Shown: positions 6,275-9,556 of the stretch, in pieces
How the letters are laid out: each line of letters starts with the position of its first letter
Position numbering within the stretch: the first letter of the stretch is position 1
Assembly: GCA_947624475.1 (NCBI GenBank)
Contig: CANQKK010000024.1
Span: forward strand, 1-9,556
Source of the DNA: an uncultured Bacilli bacterium
Lineage (GTDB): Bacteria > Bacillota_I > Bacilli_A > RF39 > UBA660
Direction: 5' to 3'
Length of the DNA: 9,556 nt
Notes under the pieces: model-generated
Database searches by the model: none
What the model saw: only the letters and a program-made list of their open reading frames with translations
Told to the model about the DNA's origin: nothing
Translations under genes and position numbers: made by a program

Positions 6275-7648
6275 TTAATAATCACAATTTCCGGGAGTTC
6301 GAGGATATGGGATAACATCTCTGATATTATCAACTCCTGTTAGATAAATTAAAAGTCTTTCAAATCCCATACCAAAACCAGAATGAACACATCCTCCGAA
6401 TCTTCTTAGATTTAAGTACCAGTCCATAGTTTTGGGATCGATTCCAACTTCTTTCATACGGTTAATTAATTTGTCATAATTTTCTTCTCTTTGACTTCCA
6501 CCCATTAATTCTCCTGCTCCTGGAACTTCGAGGTCAACTGCCGCTACGGTTTTGCCATCTTCATTTTGTTTCATATAAAATGCTTTGATATCTTTAGGCC
6601 AGTTTTTGATAAAAACGGGGCCATTAAAATATTCTGTAATGTATTTTTCATGTTCTTTGGCGATATCTTCTCCATATTCAGGAGGAAACTCCCATTTTAC
6701 ATCGGCTTCTTTTAATATTTTAATAACTTCTTCATGATCAATTCTAGTAAAATTACTATTTACTAGTTTATTTAGTTTTTCTATTAAGCCTTTTTCGACG
6801 AATTTTTCAAAAAATTCCATCTCAACAGAGCAATTATCTAGGACATATTTAACAACATACTTGAGCATTTCTTCCATGATATCCATGTCCTTATTTAAGT
6901 CACAAAAAGCGATTTCTGGCTCAATCATCCAAAATTCTGAAGCATGGGTTTTAGTGTTAGAATTCTCTGCTCGAAATGTAGGCCCAAAAGTATAAACTTT
7001 TTTATAAGCAAGAGCAAAGGTCTCAGCTTCTAATTGTCCCGATACGGTAAGAGATGCTTCTTTTCCAAAAAAATCTTTTGTATAATCGACAGATTTAGAG
7101 TCCGCTACTTTATTTAAATCCAGTGTCGTAACTTGAAACATTTCTCCTGCTCCTTCACAGTCGGAAGAAGTGATAATTGGGGCATGGAAGTATACATATC
7201 CTCTTTCTTGGAAATACTTATGAATAGCATAGGCTGCTGTGCTTCTTACTCTAAATGCAGCATTAAACAAATTGGTTCTAGGTCTTAAGTAGGCTATTTC
7301 TCTTAAAAATTCTCTCGTCGGTCTTCCTTTAGCCTGAAGCGGATAGTCATCGGCACAATCACCCTCGAGAATAAAATTTTGAAGTACTAATTCATATTTT
7401 TGGCCTTCTTTGGGAGAACTAATTAGTTTTCCTGTTACAGTAATTGCCGATCCTAATTTTAATTTGGTTATTTCTTCGAAATTTTCTAATTTATCGTCAT
7501 AGACAACTTGAAGAGGTTTAAAATAAGTACCATCGAATAAATCAATAAATCCAAAGTGAGCTTGCTTTCGATGATTCTTAATCCACCCACTTATCGTTAT
7601 TTCCTTATCTTCAAAATCTTTTTCATATAAATTTCTTATATCTAACAT
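6275..7648 (-). CDS. asnS: Asparaginyl-tRNA synthetase
   Basis: A class IIb aminoacyl-tRNA synthetase that charges tRNA-Asn with asparagine in the cytoplasm. The 457-residue protein has an N-terminal anticodon-binding OB fold (about 14-95, with ITISGWIKNHRKQ). Motif 1 lies around 148-172 (YFQERGYVYFHAPIITSSD), followed by CEGAGEMFQVT. Motif 2 is around 225-239 (FRAENSNTKTHASEF), then WMIEPEIAF. Motif 3 is at 424-438 (GFGMGFERLLIYLTG), and the end is PRTPGNCDY. These are AsnRS rather than AspRS signatures, and length is normal. I chose the ATG at 7648, which has AAGGAA (7654-7659) upstream. A longer frame to 7666 would begin with TTG and add MKEGNI, whose codons are the ribosome site itself. 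It follows the XRE gene by 22 bp with no promoter between, so the two probably share a transcript. No T-box leader is visible. Confidence 0.98.
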   Translation of the reverse strand: MLDIRNLYEKDFEDKEITISGWIKNHRKQAHFGFIDLFDGTYFKPLQVVYDDKLENFEEITKLKLGSAITVTGKLISSPKEGQKYELVLQNFILEGDCADDYPLQAKGRPTREFLREIAYLRPRTNLFNAAFRVRSTAAYAIHKYFQERGYVYFHAPIITSSDCEGAGEMFQVTTLDLNKVADSKSVDYTKDFFGKEASLTVSGQLEAETFALAYKKVYTFGPTFRAENSNTKTHASEFWMIEPEIAFCDLNKDMDIMEEMLKYVVKYVLDNCSVEMEFFEKFVEKGLIEKLNKLVNSNFTRIDHEEVIKILKEADVKWEFPPEYGEDIAKEHEKYITEYFNGPVFIKNWPKDIKAFYMKQNEDGKTVAAVDLEVPGAGELMGGSQREENYDKLINRMKEVGIDPKTMDWYLNLRRFGGCVHSGFGMGFERLLIYLTGVDNIRDVIPYPRTPGNCDY

Positions 7649-7653
7649 AATAT

Positions 7654-7659
7654 TTCCTT
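7654..7659 (-). promoter_or_regulatory. asnS ribosome binding site (decides the start)
   Basis: AAGGAA, 5 nt upstream of the ATG at 7648. It shows that the upstream in-frame TTG at 7666 is not the start. Confidence 0.75.
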
Positions 7660-7670
7660 CTTTCAATTTA

Positions 7671-8030
7671 TTAATCTTTTGGCATTAATCTTTTATTTAT
7701 AATACTCGCAGATCTTTTGGTATCTTTAAGTAGTTTATTGTAAAGATTCGGATAATGACGTAGTTCTAGAATTAATCTTACATCTTCATAAGAAATCGAT
7801 GCAATGTATGACTTGCTCTCTTCATTTATAATGGGAACTTCTCTTCCTAACAAATAGTCTGTCGTAGTGGCTAGGGCTTCCGCTATCTTGACTAAATTCT
7901 CGAGACTTGGTACTCTAGTTCCGTTTTCGTAACCACAGACAGAAACCTTGGTAACACCTATAGCAAGACCAAGTTCCTGCTGAGAAAGTCCTTTTTCAAT
8001 TCTTAATTCTTTTACTCTCTTACCTATCAT
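7671..8030 (-). CDS. XRE-family DNA-binding transcriptional regulator
   Basis: A small DNA-binding regulator of 119 residues. Residues about 4-62 form a Cro/CI-type helix-turn-helix: IGKRVKELRIEKGLSQQELG, then the recognition helix region GVTKVSVCGYENGTRVPS, then LENLVKIAEALATTTDYLLG. The rest (63-119), with SYEDVRLILELRHYPNLYNKLL, is a short helical C-terminus that could dimerise or sense a ligand; no known sensor motif is seen. I chose the ATG at 8030, with GAGGTGG (8039-8045) 8 nt upstream, because the HTH fold normally starts right there. An in-frame TTG at 8057 also has AAGGAG 8 nt upstream and would add nine residues. It lies upstream of asnS in the same probable operon. A palindrome upstream, shared with the nifJ promoter, makes autoregulation plausible. 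Family is certain; targets are unknown. Confidence 0.93.
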   Translation of the reverse strand: MIGKRVKELRIEKGLSQQELGLAIGVTKVSVCGYENGTRVPSLENLVKIAEALATTTDYLLGREVPIINEESKSYIASISYEDVRLILELRHYPNLYNKLLKDTKRSASIINKRLMPKD

Positions 8031-8038
8031 AATCTTTA

Positions 8039-8045
8039 CCACCTC
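8039..8045 (-). promoter_or_regulatory. XRE gene ribosome binding site
   Basis: GAGGTGG, 8 nt upstream of the ATG at 8030. A second site, AAGGAG at 8066-8071, lies 8 nt upstream of an in-frame TTG at 8057, so initiation at two sites cannot be excluded. Confidence 0.7.
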
Positions 8046-8077
8046 AATAACTTTCAAAGAGATAACTCCTTGTTAAT

Positions 8078-8092
8078 GTTATTTTATAACAA
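8078..8092 (-). promoter_or_regulatory. Palindrome upstream of the XRE gene, possible operator
   Basis: Minus-strand TTGTTATAAAATAAC with inverted repeat GTTAT-AAA-ATAAC. Including three flanking bases it agrees with the site in the nifJ promoter at 15 of 18 positions. It lies just downstream of the probable XRE transcription start, where a bound repressor would block transcription. The protein that binds it is unknown; the XRE protein itself is an obvious candidate. Confidence 0.4.
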
Positions 8093-8101
8093 AAAATTAA
8101 A

Positions 8102-8129
8102 ATTGTACATATATTTAACTATTTGTTAA
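8102..8129 (-). promoter_or_regulatory. Promoter candidate for the XRE-asnS operon
   Basis: -35 TTAACA (8124-8129, one mismatch to TTGACA), a 16-bp spacer and -10 TACAAT (8102-8107). The start would be near 8095, with a leader of about 65 nt that includes the palindrome and both ribosome sites. Confidence 0.5.
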
Positions 8130-8186
8130 CTCTTTTCTAATCAAAGAAATAAAGGCTCTGATATTTCATTAATTATTATGAACTGT

Positions 8187-8214
8187 ATGAAGCAGATTTA
8201 TGAATCTGCTTCAT
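8187..8214. terminator. 12-bp hairpin over the ssb stop codon
   Basis: Perfect inverted repeat ATGAAGCAGATT (8187-8198) / AATCTGCTTCAT (8203-8214) with a 4-nt loop. In ssb mRNA the first arm encodes the last residues and the stop codon starts in the loop. No run of T follows on the minus strand, so it is either an atypical terminator or an mRNA 3' stabiliser. Confidence 0.6.
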
Positions 8215-8578
8215 TTATTTCGGATTTTTCAGAAATTTCTTCTTTTGGTTTACGTGAAGAATTTGATGTTAGAAAGGTAACTTTTTCGGCAACAATTTCG
8301 GTTTTTCTTCTTTTTACGCCTTCAGGCGTTTCGATTATTCGAGATTGAATACGACCCTTTACGCCAATCATATCTCCCGTCTTACAATATTCACTGGTGG
8401 ACTCCGCTACCGCTGCCCAGAGTGTGCAATCTAAAAAGTCCGTATCATATTGTCCATTAACATTTTTGTAATTTCGCGGAACAGCAAGGGTTACAGTAGC
8501 ATATTTCTTTCCGTTTTCAGTTATTTTTACTTCCGGCGATCTTGCTATTCTTCCCACTAATACTATTTGATTAACCAT
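8198..8578 (-). CDS. ssb: Single-stranded DNA-binding protein, lacking the acidic tip
   Basis: It coats single-stranded DNA during replication, repair or uptake. The 126-residue protein has a bacterial SSB OB fold over about 2-105: NQIVLVGRIARSPEVK, YATVTLAVPRNYKN, DFLDCTLWAAVAE, TGDMIGVKGRIQSR and TEIVAEKVTFL. The tail after it is short (about 20 residues) and ends INEADS. The usual DDLPF-like tip that recruits partner proteins is absent. This recalls tailless paralogues such as B. subtilis SsbB, so a second full SSB may exist elsewhere in the genome. I chose the ATG at 8578 because AAAGGAGG (8583-8590) lies just before it; an upstream TTG frame to 8608 would run through that site and the promoter's -10. 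It has its own promoter, a terminator before it and a hairpin over its stop, so it is probably a single-gene unit. Confidence 0.95.
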   Translation of the reverse strand: MVNQIVLVGRIARSPEVKITENGKKYATVTLAVPRNYKNVNGQYDTDFLDCTLWAAVAESTSEYCKTGDMIGVKGRIQSRIIETPEGVKRRKTEIVAEKVTFLTSNSSRKPKEEISEKSEINEADS

Positions 8579-8582
8579 AATT

Positions 8583-8590
8583 CCTCCTTT
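8583..8590 (-). promoter_or_regulatory. ssb ribosome binding site (decides the start)
   Basis: AAAGGAGG, a full match to the anti-Shine-Dalgarno core, 4 nt upstream of the ATG at 8578. Confidence 0.85.
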
Positions 8591-8598
8591 CATTTGGA

Positions 8599-8627
8599 AA
8601 TATAGCAAAATTGCAATAAAGACTCAA
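8599..8627 (-). promoter_or_regulatory. ssb promoter with extended -10
   Basis: -35 TTGAGT (8622-8627), a 17-bp spacer and -10 TATATT (8599-8604) preceded by TGC. The start would be near 8592, right before the ribosome site, giving a very short leader. Confidence 0.65.
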
Positions 8628-8675
8628 ACTTTTAAAATTATTTTTTGAGGGGATAATATTAAGAAAAAAGATACG

Positions 8676-8711
8676 AAAAAAGAACTTTCTGAATATGCAA
8701 AAGTTCTTTTT
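8676..8711. terminator. Terminator between the amidase gene and ssb (bidirectional look)
   Basis: Perfect 12-bp stem AAAAAGAACTTT / AAAGTTCTTTTT (8677-8688 and 8700-8711) with an 11-nt loop. On the minus strand the stem runs into six T residues, and the A/T-rich outer stem gives a T tract in the other direction too. It ends the amidase transcript about 65 bp past its stop codon and insulates the ssb promoter. Confidence 0.85.
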
Positions 8712-8775
8712 AATGATTATTTCTTTGAGAAAAATATTTTTTGCTAAATTTTATACTTGACATAAATTTGACACT

Positions 8776-9516
8776 TTATAAATTTAGTTCTTTTTTTATT
8801 GAATCGGCAATGGCACGAGCAAAATTTTCTTTTTCATCAATTAATATTTTTAAGTCTTCAGAGTTTGATAAATAGCACAATTCTGTCAAATATGTTTCAT
8901 TACCAACATTACTATTGTAGTAAGGATTTAATCCTACTTTTTCTGGATTACTATTGTCAATATATGCTCCTGTCATGAATCCTCCGGTTTCTCTTATCAT
9001 AAATAGGTAATTAGAATTTGTTGTTATGTTATATGGAGTATATTTTTTTTCTTCATATCCCGCTAGAGAATTGGTAATTTCAGATTCAGAAAAGTTATGA
9101 GTATAAACACCATCAAACATTTTATAAATCTTGTTTTTAGAATAGTCAATTTTTGTATATTCTTTAATAGTCGCCGCTATTGATTTGGCAAAATCATAAT
9201 TTATATTGGCTGCAGTATATACTTCTAATCCCCTTACACTACTTACCTGATTTTTGTTAATATGAATAGAAAAAGTATACTTAGATTTGACTTCATTTGG
9301 GATGATGGCTCTTCCGTGTTCATTATAATCGTTCATTACTGTACTTTCAGAAATTTCACCCCTAGAATGAGTCATCTTGACTTTTAAACCTTTATCTTCT
9401 AATAGATCTTTTACTTTTTCGGCAATATCCATCGTAAAATTGCTTTCTTTGTAACCACTGTAGAATCCTCCACCGTCCATTCCTCCATGTGCAGGAATAG
9501 GAAAAGTCCAAAAATA
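8776..9516 (-). CDS. N-acetylmuramoyl-L-alanine amidase (Amidase_3), 5' end disrupted
   Basis: A zinc amidase that cuts between N-acetylmuramic acid and the stem peptide of peptidoglycan. The first Zn ligand is the His of AHGGMDGG (about 9487-9489). The second is Glu in GYKESN (residue 12 counted from the ATG at 9480), the third is His73 in SIHIN, and the catalytic Glu200 is in YLTELCYLSNSED. All four are present, and the C-terminal helix (FARAIADSIKKEL) completes the fold. The ATG at 9480 cannot be the true start: it lies inside the HGG motif and has GGAGGA directly against it with no spacing. In-frame TAA and TGA codons (9517-9522) block the frame upstream. Restoring one T in each of two T runs (9502-9505, 9529-9532) opens a frame to the window edge. 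So the gene is either frameshifted or misassembled, and its real N-terminus lies beyond 9556. Confidence 0.8.
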   Translation of the reverse strand, partial: YFWTFPIPAHGGMDGGGFYSGYKESNFTMDIAEKVKDLLEDKGLKVKMTHSRGEISESTVMNDYNEHGRAIIPNEVKSKYTFSIHINKNQVSSVRGLEVYTAANINYDFAKSIAATIKEYTKIDYSKNKIYKMFDGVYTHNFSESEITNSLAGYEEKKYTPYNITTNSNYLFMIRETGGFMTGAYIDNSNPEKVGLNPYYNSNVGNETYLTELCYLSNSEDLKILIDEKENFARAIADSIKKELNL

Positions 9517-9556
9517 TCATTATTTCTTAAAATTCAATGTTCCATTCTATTTCTAT
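9502..9556 (-). other. Shifted 5' coding remnant of the amidase gene
   Basis: All three minus-strand frames contain stops here. Adding one T to each of two T4 runs gives a continuous reading: IEIEWNIEF, then LRNNDIFGLF, then PIPAHGGMDGG, joining the amidase frame. The residues before HGG look like the hydrophobic strand normally found there. This marks either two genuine frameshifts (a pseudogene) or two homopolymer errors in the assembly. Confidence 0.55.

Noticed and set aside
7649..7666. Upstream TTG start for asnS
   Set aside because: The added codons are the ribosome site of the ATG at 7648, and no site precedes the TTG.
6275..8130. T-box leader controlling asnS
   Set aside because: No T-box sequence (AGGGTGGNACCGCG-like) or long leader is visible upstream of asnS or the XRE gene.
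8579..8608. Upstream TTG start for ssb
   Set aside because: It would translate the AAAGGAGG ribosome site and begin upstream of the probable transcription start.
8651..8775. Small RNA gene in the amidase-ssb gap
   Set aside because: The only structure is the terminator hairpin; no separate promoter or further conserved structure is visible.
562..9556. Use of TGA as tryptophan (code 4)
   Set aside because: Trp is encoded by TGG, TGA ends the 451-residue gene at a terminator, and the 1124-residue nifJ frame is open without TGA readthrough.

Overview
**Organism.** The window is AT-rich and every supported gene lies on the minus strand, so it is read from right to left. It looks like a low-GC, anaerobic Firmicute (Bacillota). 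The support is a GpsB-type DivIVA-family protein followed directly by the 5' part of a type B RNase P RNA (the gpsB-rnpB order known from Bacillus), strong GGAGG-type ribosome sites, sigma-A-like TTGACA/TATAAT promoters and a one-chain pyruvate:ferredoxin oxidoreductase. TGA serves as a stop and long frames stay open under the standard bacterial code, so this is not a code-4 mycoplasma. An uncultured gut Bacilli or RF39-like lineage would fit, but that is inference.

**Layout in transcription order.** From 9556 down: the 3' part of a cell-wall amidase whose 5' end shows two apparent one-base frameshifts; a strong terminator; ssb (single-stranded DNA-binding protein without the usual acidic tip) with its own promoter and a 12-bp hairpin over its stop codon; an XRE-type regulator 22 bp upstream of asnS (asparaginyl-tRNA synthetase); a lipoprotein with an Asp/Asn/Thr-rich insert; nifJ (PFOR) with its own promoter; a 52-residue protein and a 451-residue protein of unknown function coupled to nifJ; a terminator; tandem promoters, gpsB, and rnpB running off the left edge.

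**How the parts relate.** Most of the window is housekeeping: peptidoglycan turnover, DNA protection, translation, pyruvate oxidation, division control and tRNA processing. Gaps are short, no gene-free stretch exceeds 300 bases, and terminators repeatedly overlap the 3' ends of genes. The points most worth attention are: (i) a nearly identical palindrome (TTGTTATnnnATAAC) in the nifJ promoter and just upstream of the XRE gene, hinting at shared redox or XRE control; (ii) the unknown pair translated from the nifJ operon, the larger of which has an internal duplication; (iii) two or three places where restoring one T to a T run repairs a reading frame, which points to assembly error or gene decay; and (iv) rnpB starting inside the end of gpsB. 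I see no clearly new biological system. The nifJ-linked unknown pair is the best candidate for something undescribed.
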